64,000 bases of DNA, taken from contig CM063503.1 of assembly GCA_032207245.1 (NCBI GenBank), forward strand, positions 103,118,584-103,182,583, given 5' to 3'. The stretch is from Pardosa pseudoannulata. Its lineage: Eukaryota > Arthropoda > Arachnida > Araneae > Lycosidae. A program made the position numbers and the translations under genes. The notes beneath the pieces were generated by a model. The model saw only the letters and a program-made list of their open reading frames with translations, was not told where the DNA came from and did no database searches. Shown in pieces: positions 53,547 to 64,000 of this stretch; within the stretch, counting starts at the first letter, position 1, and every line of letters starts with the position of its first letter.

Positions 53547-54552
53547 GCTGGTGCGGTATATTTCTGCTGACAGAATATCAATGTGTTATTTGTAAATCTT
53601 GTAAATCTATATATACCAACTGGACATTAATAAATCAATTATCATTCTCTACGAATACGAATAAGTAAAGTATTTAAAGGAAAAGATTTACCTGTTCAGA
53701 AAGATTTTTAATTTTCTACAAAAAGGATAGTACGTACGAGAAATCTATATAGTACATGTACCACAGCAACATAAAATGCATCTTTTCTTATGAAAAAGAT
53801 ACCATGCAAGAAAAAACATTATATAGCATATGTATCATAAACTGCATGGTACATTTTTAGTAAAAAGGGTATTGACTTTCGAAGTAAATTCCAGTATTAG
53901 CAATATCACATTATTATAAAAATTTATCTATTTTTACAATAGAAAAATGTAAACTATTTAAGCAAATAAGATAAAATTGCAAAAGTTTTAGCAAAGGGTA
54001 AAACTTACAGAATATTCGAAACATGAAACCACCACCAAAATAATTCATAAATAATTTTATTCTGACTCTAAATAATTTAGTAAAAATTGCGCATTCCTGA
54101 AAAACTTTTATCATACTGCTATTTTTAAAAAGAAAATACTCAAATATCAATCAAACCAAATATATAATAAAATATATCATATTCAAATATATAATCAAAC
54201 CAAAAATATTAATGAGGAATAAAACGGAGAGTCAGCGGATTTAACGAAGAAAAAAATTGTATAATCAATTCACCTAAAAATAATAGCAAACACTGTCCTA
54301 GATCTTAAATCTGATTAAAAATTATATCACTTTCCTCTAAATAATAAGGTTAAATGATTAATCATTCACCGACAGCGTACGAAACAAGGAAGGAGGTAAA
54401 CGTTAAAATCAGGTTTCTTGGTAATACAAATAGAGAAGTATCAAAACAAGACCTCAATATCAAAACGAAGTTTGTGAGCAAAGATACTATACGAGAACTA
54501 AATACTGACGAAACAAATAATTACAACTTGGAACTACTATTACTAAAAAACA

Positions 54553-54553
54553 C

Positions 54554-54581
<28 letters not shown>
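54553..54581. repeat. Poly(A) run
   Basis: 29 A bases with no recognisable retroelement beside them. Confidence 0.85.
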
Positions 54582-54584
<3 letters not shown>

Positions 54585-55039
54585 CAACCTGTTTAACACG
54601 ACTCAATTTTGGGTAGGTCTCTTATTTTAAATGCAATATATAAGATAGTTTCACTTTGAATCAATACTAATAACCTTCTTTTCATTTATTTTACAACACC
54701 ATGCCAAGTTAAAGCAAAATCTAATTCAATGAACCAAAATATATCAATAAATATTTCACATAAAAAGGCAAGGAGAAAGCTCTTTGGGATAAATACGTGG
54801 TTCGGGTCGACTAATGTTTTGGAGATCTATTTTTTTACTTATATAATTATTAATATTTACTTATATTATTTTTATACATCTGCTTTTGAATATCTTATCT
54901 TTGAAACTATATTCTTATCCTTTTACGAACTGAGGTACCTAAAATGATGAAGCTTGAACCAGCCACTCCCTTCACTCATAATGTACTCTATGTATAGTTC
55001 TCTTAATGGTGAAAATAAATATTATATAGGAAAAAAATT

Positions 55040-55212
55040 CAAAATACGCTACAGTCTAAGGTGTTGCTACACGAAGGCTAATGACACGGGGACCTACTGC
55101 TTAAAGCCGATTCCGAACGGTTACGAACACCCATGTCAACAATGGGACTCGAACCTTCGAACTCCGGTACCAAAGAGCAACATCTCTTTCATTTGGCCAT
55201 CGTTCGGCTGTA
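55040..55212 (-). mobile_element. tRNA-derived SINE, copy 4
   Basis: It shares TGCTACACGAAGGCTAATGA, GGGGACCTACTGCTTAAA, GATTCCGAACGGTTACGAAC and a head with GGGACTCGAACC. A clear target-site duplication was not found. Confidence 0.9.
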
Positions 55213-55270
55213 AGAGCCTGAAAACGGAAATAAAAGACAGCCTTTCCTACAGGTAACTAGCAAACGTAAA

Positions 55271-56194
55271 TCCCCTATATAATAACAGCCTGTGTTATCT
55301 GTCCGTCTGTCCTCGAATTTATGAAGCGGTTGGACCTGGAATGGATAGAGGCATTCATATTGGATTCTGGATGAGTTAGGGTTAGTAAAATTCAAAGCGA
55401 GTAAAGTTTATATTCTCCTAAACTATCGATCCGATTCTAAAATAAATTGGTATAAATATGATTCATATCACAGCGAAATATACTGTCGTCTTTAAAACGT
55501 TCGAAATCCACCCTTTCCCCACTTTTCGAGCGTTTAATATTTTATTTTTCCCGGTTAAGAGCAGGTGATTATATTTATCAATTTATTACATAATAAATAG
55601 GTAAAAATAACTTTTTTTTCTAGCATTTTGACGTCCTTCCTTTTACCATCTTATTTAATCATTTCTTATTTTAAATTATTTAAATATTTTCTGCATTATT
55701 TTCATACGTTTTATCCCTGAACTTAGATATTACGTAAATAATTTTCTTTTATATTTGGTTTAAATAATAGATTAGGCACTAATGTGATAATTTTAAATTG
55801 AATCATCGATTACATTTTGTTGCAATGAAACTTTTATAACCGTTATTAACAACAAATTCTATCTACCTCCAAGGTGTAGTGGAAATGATAGTTTCATTCC
55901 TTTACTTCCATTAATTACTGTGGTAAATAAAATATTGGGAAGAATTTAATGATAATTTTGACGTAGCTAAGAAAACTTTAAATTATCTTTCTAAATGAAT
56001 TCAACGGGATTCAAAACTGCATTCACAGAATCGAGAGACTTTAGAGGAGTATGAAGATAAACAAATTATTGAGCGTGTACCAGATAATTCTCAGCCAAAA
56101 AACAAACCATTTTCTCATCTGCCTCATAGGTACTTTATATTTCTGGAAAATTAAAACATTTACTGATCCCGTCATATGACGGGCTATATGCTAG
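55271..56194 (+). mobile_element. Helitron, 924 bp, non-autonomous
   Basis: The 5' end TCCCCTATATAATAACAG follows an A and leads into CTGTCCGTCTGTCC, the usual Helitron opening. The 3' end has the palindrome CCCGTCATATGACGGG (56168-56183), then seven bases and CTAG (56191-56194) before a T. There is no duplication and no inverted repeat, as expected for rolling-circle insertion between A and T. No Rep/helicase is encoded; a BEL/Pao-like pol piece lies inside. Confidence 0.85.
55948..56130 (+). pseudogene. BEL/Pao-like pol fragment inside the Helitron
   Basis: A single frame of 61 codons with one stop reads NDNFDVAKKTLNYLSK, stop, IQRDSKLHSQNRETLEEYED and KQIIERVPDNSQ to LPHR. This is the segment preceding the RT domain of BEL/Pao polyproteins (KRLN...Y..II..Q...GIIERVP...YLPHR). 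Confidence 0.65.
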
Positions 56195-58564
56195 TTTCAT
56201 ATATTTATTAAATCGTACTCGAACAGAACGTATAATGTGCAACTGAAAGACACTTATGGTACCTTAAAATTAATTCATAGAAAATAATAAAATAATATTT
56301 CAAAAATATCACTCGGCATATATTTCTTACAAGCGATATTTTGCTCAAACTAACGTTGTTTAAGGAGAGATTAGTAAGGAGAGCGTTATCTGAAAATTTA
56401 ACTAAAAAATTTAATATTGCTCAAAAATGTCCAAAACTATTTTATTTTATTTTTGTTTTAAACTATAGCTAATAAACATTCAGTGATTCAAACTTGAAAC
56501 AAACTACGTATATGATAGAGACTATAAATTTAGACAATATATATGCCTTATAATTTATTAATTTAAATTTGCAATTAATAGGAATTATACTATTTATAAA
56601 GTAGCTGATTAATGATATTAAACCTTAAAAACTGTAATCAAGACACTTCTAAATCTTGACCGACAAGTGTTTATTTGCAAGAGATAAGGGGGGGGGGATT
56701 ATCCACATGAAGTGTCCATCAATGAACTGAGGAATGTGGCAGACCAAGATAGCACGAGACGAGTAAATTATACTGATTAAATATGGATGCTGCGAGGCAA
56801 AATCTCTCTATCACGGAATTTCCTTGAACTAAAAATAAATAAATAAAATGAATAAAAACAACGCTTAGAGTTAAGTACTACATACGATGCGTCAGTATCA
56901 TTCCTAAGATTAAATTTTTCGATGCTTTAAATTAAATAAAAACGGTAAAAATAAGATGTTTGTTTTTCTTAATTTCTGATAACTCTTCGTAAAGGTTCGG
57001 ATGAAATTTTGTAGTGGAAATAATGTAGATCTGCCCAAGAACAGGGTTTCGCTAAGCTTTGTCACAGTTTAAATTGCGTGTTCTTAAAAAAAAAAAATAA
57101 ATAAATAAATAATAAAAATAAAAAATAAAAAAAAAATTCAAGAGATGGAAATATATGTAAGGAAGTTACAAATTTTATATAGTTAAATCAGTTTCATCAT
57201 TCAGAATTAAACCTTAAATAAATATAGTGAAATCAGATGAAATAATTATCAATATTTTACTTAAGTCGAGTACGATCTGATGACTTATTCTTTTACTTAT
57301 ACAGAGGTTTTAACAATAAAAATCTAAAGAAAATGCTACAAAATAATCTATGCAAAGCCATTTTTATTACATAATGTGAATATATATTTTTTTTTAAATA
57401 TCAGAATGAAATTTTTCTTTGGGGGCCAAATGACCCATTTTTGACTACTAGCAATTATTACGTAAAAAATGAATAAATAAATAAATTGAAAATAATTCAG
57501 TATTTTCATTATCGAAACAAATGGTTTTATGCTGCATAAACTGAGGTCGTCAAAATTTCTACTTACATTTTTTATTTTTTAATAAACCATTCATTAAAAA
57601 ATTACGTAACTATACAAAATGACTGTTCAAAAATTATTATTTGAAACTACGGCATAATTAGATCAAATTAATTAATCCAATGCTATGTTCAAAAGTAAAT
57701 GAAAAATATAACCCTCGAGGTAAAGTGTTTAGACAAACTAAAAGGTAATTTCTTTTACTTTATTTAAATTATGTTTGTTCATCACTGATATAATTACTCA
57801 GAAAATCTTAATATACTGAAAAGTAAATTACAAGATGAAATTTTTAATAATTACTAGCTTATAAATACTGTTTAAAAAAGTGTTAAGTTACAAAAAATTT
57901 TAGAAAATGTAGAAAATTAAGATTAAAAAAACATTTTTTGCATTTAGGGAAGGATTTAAGTACGGTTTTTAATGCTTTCAATAATATTATAATAATATTT
58001 AATGCTTTCAATAATATTATTATAACTCCAAAATAAAAGAAACGAAGAAAAATATTAAAAAATAAAGGAACAATGCTAGAATTTCTTCAGAGGTCCGATG
58101 ATAAATTTAAAAATTATGAACATTTACAAACGGCTAAGGTAATCTCGTAATAAAACTTTTAAAAGTACTTCAGAATAGTATTGATTCATAGGTACCACAC
58201 TTTTTATTAAAATTAAATTAAACAAGAAATGTTTCTCCATTATTAGGCTAATTACTTGAGAATGAGCGCCAGTCTTTTTTTTAATCTTCTGAAGAAAGGG
58301 GAAGGATGATATTGGTTTTGGAAATAAAGGACCCCATTTCAATAACACAAATAAAATATATATTAAAAGCTTTTATGAAAAATAAAATAAAATAAATTCG
58401 AATAAGTATGAGCCCCAATTATGGTTCAACTTTAATAAAAGGCGAAAACAACAAACAGCCGTTCTGAACCCACAATGAAATTCTTTACTGCTAATAATAT
58501 TTAATTAGAAATTTAAACACGCTTTTATTTATATGGAATAGCATTCGGACACGTCAGCATAAAG
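56195..58564. other. AT-rich flank, small tandem repeat only
   Basis: The only structure seen is a 30-base tandem pair at 57971-58030 sharing AATGCTTTCAATAATATTAT. Confidence 0.5.
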
Positions 58565-58876
58565 AACGAGCATTTTACTGCCGAACAACCAATGCACATG
58601 AAAAAACGATGAAGAAAGCAGACGACATTTAGAAAATTGATGTTTAATGAAGCGAATTAATTTATCTATAATGGTGCAATTTTAGGACCGATGCATGTAA
58701 TGTCATCAATAAAATTTCAGCTCAATTGGGAAGAGAAGTCAGATAAAACATTGACAAGATTTAGACCTAGACAAACATACAGTAAAAATCAAAATAAAAG
58801 TGTGTAAAAAGGGCTTACTGCACGATAACTGCAGATTTGTGAGCCTAAAGCTAGAAATAACGCGCCAACATATATG
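58565..58876 (+). repeat. Diverged tandem duplication, unit 1
   Basis: It pairs with 58877-59246 through ordered blocks GAGCATTTTA, GAATTAATTTAT, TTTCAGCTC, AAATAAAAGTGT, AAAAAGGG and GTGAGCCTAAAG. Confidence 0.78.
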
Positions 58877-59087
58877 CCGAGCATTTTATCATCGAACCAC
58901 CATCGCTTCAGGAAAGGGGTAATGAAAGAGGTTATCGGTTAAAAAACCTGAAGTTATTAAAATGAATTAATTTATAATGAAATAATTTGAAGACCAATTT
59001 ATGTATTGCCATCGGAGATACATTATTGTAAATATTTTCAGCTCTATTGGTTTGTTTGGAGTGTTTTGCTACGCGAGGATTAATGTG

Positions 59088-59124
<37 letters not shown>

Positions 59125-59246
59125 GATTACAATATTTAAACCTAAGCAGATATACAGTACGAGTTAAATAAAAGTGTATAAAAAGGGTTCACTAGAAGAT
59201 AGAATCAGATTGGTGAGCCTAAAGATAGAAATTATAGAAGAATGAG
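58877..59246 (+). repeat. Diverged tandem duplication, unit 2 (interrupted)
   Basis: Same blocks as unit 1, but longer because SINE-tail sequence and an A run (59047-59122) are inserted. Confidence 0.78.
59047..59122 (-). mobile_element. SINE 3' fragment with A run (copy 6)
   Basis: TTGGTTTGTTTGGAGTG, TTTTGCTACGCGAGGATTAA on + match the tail end of the SINE copies. It then runs into about 30 A; the tRNA-like head is missing. Confidence 0.6.
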
Positions 59247-61602
59247 CCCGACTGACAGAGAACTATGTAAAATGCTCACTCTTGAGTAATAGAGATGTTC
59301 CAAACATTAATAATTTTTAAAAGGTTACATTTTGAAAAAAAAAAAACAACTTAAGAATGCCCAAATTTTGAAATTTTTAGAATATAACTGCATTACTTAA
59401 AACAGCTACCACACATACACATAAAACAGGGATCAACTGAAATATAAAAATATGGACATAACAGAAAAACTAATAAAAATAGCTGAAAACAGTCATTAGC
59501 GCCAATTTAACGCCCAAGAATACATGTGATACAGAGAGAATCATGAATTCATGTACACCAAATATATTTTTAAAAATGAAACAGTAAAGTATTAATAGAT
59601 ATGAATTTAAAAATCAGTGTCATAAACTACAAGTGGCTTTGTAAGTATCCCATATTTTAGTTCAACGCAATGCACTAATCACAATACAAAATGAGATTAT
59701 TAATGTAATGAGAAGGTCTATATATTTTTTAAAATCCGTAAATAAAACTGTCAGTCACGTAAAAAAAATATTTTTCTGCCAATTTTTACTAAACATTATA
59801 ATTTTTCGGCGTGGTTGTGCTGTTTAAGACTCCATTAAAGCTATCTCATACAGCCTCCCTTTAGTACGTTTATTATCTTAGTAAAAATAACTTTCTTCCA
59901 AGAAAAAATAAATAATTTCAGGCATAACTTTTTACGTTATTTCTCTAGAGATAGCTAAATTAAATAAAGTAATGATATTTCAATAGAGTCGTCGAAATCT
60001 AATAAAACCTTTGAAAATTTCCGTTCCAATCATTAGCAGGGACGCAAAAATTTTCTCACCCATCATATCTATTTTGCTGACTAAGCATAATTATTTTCGC
60101 TCTGGAGCGAGCAGTCTATCGCTGAAATGTCATTAGTCCACCGCTATTCCATTTCCAATTCCTAATAGACAGTCCTTCCTTTCACGGAAATGAGGCTTCC
60201 CATTTCCATTTCATAATAAATACAACCTGTTTGGGGTTTGTGGTATGTTGATTTCAACGCCTTCCAAAGACTGCGATTAGGTTTAATATTACTTAACTAA
60301 ATAATGCTCCAATTTACCTTTCACTTTAACCTTTTAAAACAGAGAGACGATTAACATCTTTTAAAGACACATTCATGTTCTATGACACAATCATTTAACA
60401 GGTACTTGTAATAATCACACCAATTTTTGGCATAAAAATGTATTATAGAACAATTTAAGGGCACAGTTTAGACCTTACGATATTTTGAGAAACTATTAAC
60501 TTAAAAGCTATACAACTTTGTATGCATATACATTAAAGTATAACTAAGTGAATACCATTTAAAAAATTTTGAAAATCATAACTTTCTATAGAAAAATAAT
60601 TTTTTGAATAGTTTTTAAAATGTTTTTTTGCGGATAAATGTGGTGTGTGTGTGTGTGTGTAATAAGACTAAATCTACGACGGGTGGTAGCACTCATGGCC
60701 GTTTTAGTCAAAGACATCTATTAGCAGAACGTTGGGTGGACGGGTTCCCACTTCATTATAGAGACTGGACAAACCGTGAGATCAGCTAACAGTAGAAATT
60801 TAAGTAAACATCTGGATAGAAAGTTATGTCGTAATCTATGCCAAAAATCTGCGTTAAAAAAAATCTGTCTAAGGTAGCATGCATCTCCTCTTTGTTCGGG
60901 AATTTCCTAAATTGGCCGCTAGGGCAGTATAAAGTTTTAATTGATTAGAACGATTACGTCCACGAAGGCGTGAACTGTAACTCCAGTGGTCAGTTTAAAT
61001 TAGGGGTTAAAAAAGGGAAAGCAAAGAAACGAAGGTTTTTTTTTTACCTTTGACTTCAAGATTTGAAACCGCCTGAGAATTTTCTCGGGCCTTAATGAAG
61101 ACTTTCGGCTATAAATTTACGCCGTCATCTTTGAACTCTCAGAATACGGGAAGTTTGGTGACCCTATATTTGGTGGTATATTCCTTATGCGGCCATCTTC
61201 GGGGTTTTATACAAAATACCTACATTAGTTACCCGATTTAGTTTACTTTTCTTTATTTATATATATGTCAGGTCTAAAAAAGGGGTAGTTGGAAATTATG
61301 TAAGTTAAAAACGATTTTAAAAAGAGAACTCTTTTATAATAATAAAATAAATGAAAAAGACCCAAGCTCGCATAAGTTTTCAGGATAATCCGGTCAGGCG
61401 GAAGCATTTCTGAGCTATTTGATGAGCTTGCAAACAGATAAGTTGGATTTGGACATGGAGCGGTCAACACCTTTACGCATAGCTCCGCCACGAACAATGA
61501 AAATGGCGCATGTTGCTTTCCTTAAAAACGATGAGTTAATAAAACTTATTATTATCAAGAAGACTGTTTTCCATTCGCCTTAACTCTGGATCACGACGTG
61601 TC

Positions 61603-61656
<54 letters not shown>

Positions 61657-64000
61657 ATTATTATTATTATTACTTAACCTTTTGGGGCCGGTTGATATTT
61701 CAAGAAAGACGTGAAAGTCTCAAAACTACGGGCTTAGTTGAAATGTCAACCGTACAGGACAGATCAGTGCCATCATTATCGATCACTTTTACTATCAATC
61801 GCATTATCGGTGGAATAATTTTCACCCTACTCTGGAAATATACTTTATTTCTTCCTGCTTATTGCTGTACAAGGTAGTATTATCAAAGTAGTTAACAACA
61901 GTGGGTAAAGGAGTCTGAATCTAACACTCCCTTCTCTATCTTCTGTAATACGGAGAAACAATTGTTACATTGTTAAAATTCAATTTAAGTTTTAAGTCCA
62001 ATTTTATTTATGAAAATTCAACGCAAAGACAAAGATAGTCTCTGTAAATTAACTGCACAATTTACAAACAAAATAATACACAGAAATGTTAAAAAAATAT
62101 TTCTACGTTATCCGGCAAAATCAGACGGAAAAACTAAAAAATACTGCGCAGAGTAAAAAAAAAAAATAAAATAAAATATTAACAAAACATTTAAAAAAAC
62201 TAAAAAAAAAATATGATTTTAAATTTTTAAATGTAATTTAGTTCTACTTTCATCTATATGTAGGAAATTTCATAACTCTTACGTTAATAATTTCTAAAAA
62301 AAAAACTTTTTTACGTTTTTTGCCCACTTCACAGAATTGAGAGGCTTCCGAATTCGCAGAATATGTAAGTATTTCAAAAAACTTCAATATTTTTAACGTA
62401 AAATTTTTTTCCATCTAAAATACTAAACCAATGTAAACTACATACTTATTCTGTTATATTACAATCTAAACTTCTTCATTATTTTCATTTTTTTTAAAAT
62501 AAATGTACAGAATCAAATAAGGATTTACCTTAAACAGTTGCACACTACTTGGTGGTGCATAGGTAAACTTAAATTTTTTTAGGGTGCTTTTAAAACAACA
62601 AAGTTTACTTTGCTACTGATAAAAATGTATATAATTTTAAGTGAAATATTTTTATTCCATTATGTTGAGTATAGAATTTTATAAAATAAATTACATTTCA
62701 ATAATTAGAAATTCAATAAATACAGGGTGCCTTTTTCTTAGAAATTTCATGATTAAAAAAATATTTAAAAAACTATATTGATTCATGGAAAAAAATTAAG
62801 AGAAAACTCAAATAACTATGGATGTTTACACGTATTATCCATATTAACGTAGGTTTAAGTCTTGATTCCCTTTTTTTTTAACTATATATTTTTGGAATCA
62901 GCAAAACACCTACTATTTTTTATAATAAAAATTGAAAAATCGAGATTTTAAAGATCGAGTCCCAATTCTATTAAACCCGTACCTCCGTTTACGAGATGAA
63001 AGTTTTGTCCCAGAATTCATATTTATTTGGTCCCAATCGTTAGACTCAGAATATTAAATACAAAGAGAAATATCACACTATACGATATAAATAACGCGCT
63101 TACCATAACATATTTAAATCGATAATAATAATGAAAGAAGCGCGGGGAGGGGAGAAATGAAGAACTAAATAAATTGATTTAAAAGTAAAGAAAATGCATG
63201 ACTCCGAATTTGTAGGATAAGGCCTGGCTACAAATAATCGATCAAAAGAATTCTCTAGCCGTTTTTCTTATTTACCAATTTATGCTATTCGTACAGGAAG
63301 ATTTTTGAAAAATATCGTGCGATTTATTTTGCACAATCACATATAAGGAAATTAGAAATAATTTCTCTGAAAAAATATCGTACAAAAAGGATAAAAACCA
63401 AAATGGATTTCTAACTGGAGGTTATTTCTAGCAGCATACCTCAGTTACAACTGAAACCATGAATTGTCTGATAAAAAGACTCCAGAGTATTTTTCAAAAT
63501 TTACTGAATTATTGTTTCAAAATTGCGTTTATTGTTAATTTCTCAAGAGCATCGTTACTTAACTCCAGAAAAAATTTTTCGACTTTTGTTAAATTCAGAA
63601 ACAAATTTATATTCAGATTAAGTGTTCATCAGCGTACCCGTGCGAGAACTCCCGTATGTGGGAACCCTATCTACAACTTCCCCCTTGCATGATTGGGAAG
63701 AGATGTTTGCAAAACGTATTTATTTGTATAAAAATTGCATGAATCTTACTTTATATATATATAGGATATAATAAAAAAAAAAAATCAAAAACAACTATAA
63801 AAACTTATTTTTCTCCTATATTTAGAATGAAATTTTCTTTCTTTCGACACCTCTTTTGTAGAGTTTATTTTATACAGAAAGTCTTTCTTACCTATTTTGG
63901 AAATGATTTTTGATAGTTATAAATGCCGTATTTTTTTTTCCAGCATATTTATAGCCATAATTGTTGACTATAGCTCTAGCTCGAAATTTTCGTGAACGTA
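59247..64000. other. Right flank; no gene found
   Basis: Mostly AT-rich. A GC-richer block at about 60660-61250 and the compound microsatellite (TA)n(ATT)n at 61606-61672 stand out. Open frames (for example 61497-61243 on - and 63459-63692 on +) match nothing I know and lack supporting splice or codon signals. Confidence 0.45.
61606..61672. repeat. (TA)n(ATT)n microsatellite
   Basis: A TA run followed by seven or more ATT units. Confidence 0.93.

Noticed and set aside
53138..53595. Long open frames of alternating Tyr-Ile on both strands
   Set aside because: They are translations of the (TA)n array, not genes. The same holds for frames over microsatellites at 2343-2688, 9445-9651, 25606-25854, 33205-33393 and 36411-36641.
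63459..63692. 77-codon frame on + near the right edge
   Set aside because: No known domain, low-complexity composition and no supporting neighbours; the frame is close to chance length.

Overview
The window is AT-rich eukaryotic DNA with short GT-AG spliced exons, long introns, many (TA)n, (CA)n and (AG)n microsatellites and a dense layer of decayed transposons. The proteins and the mobile-element types fit an arthropod, most plausibly a chelicerate such as a spider. That placement is an inference from family resemblance; no search was run.

Two conventional genes face each other tail to tail. On the + strand, eight exons between 2902 and 23128 encode the C-terminal three quarters (about 459 residues) of an SLC23-type nucleobase/ascorbate transporter. 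Its first exons lie left of the window. On the - strand, thirteen coding exons between 48631 and 32132 encode a complete 629-residue RN-tre/USP6NL-type TBC-domain Rab GAP, with both catalytic fingers intact. The initiator exon contributes only ATG plus one base. About 9 kb of AT-rich DNA (23129-32131) separates the two stop codons and probably holds both 3' UTRs.

The introns and the right flank hold almost only mobile-element debris. Inside the SLC23 introns are a jockey-like LINE RT relic (3.5-4.6 kb), a complete tRNA-derived SINE with 13-bp target-site duplications (5.75-5.94 kb), a Tc1-like transposase relic (7.1-7.6 kb), a zinc-knuckle/protease relic (8.35-8.7 kb), a gag/protease relic (15.1-17.1 kb) split by a second SINE, and a relic near 21.8 kb. 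Inside the USP6NL introns are a second Tc1-like relic (42.4-43.3 kb), a LINE RNase H relic (45.0-45.5 kb), a LINE C-terminal relic (46.15-46.4 kb), and a 713-bp solo LTR with 4-bp target-site duplications that landed inside another SINE copy (46.5-47.4 kb).

Upstream of USP6NL (48.6-64 kb) I find no convincing gene. This flank holds a piggyBac-type MITE (49.15-49.35 kb), a 190-bp direct repeat pair, a 390-bp (TA)n array, another SINE, a 924-bp Helitron with both termini and an internal BEL/Pao-like pol fragment (55.27-56.19 kb), and a diverged tandem duplication interrupted by a SINE tail (58.6-59.2 kb).

The most informative observations are the single-orientation SINE family, the LTR-in-SINE nesting, the Helitron with its pol fragment, and an altered NAT signature motif in the transporter. 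I found no CRISPR array, operon or other prokaryotic-type system, and no convincing new biological system beyond the mobile-element structures.
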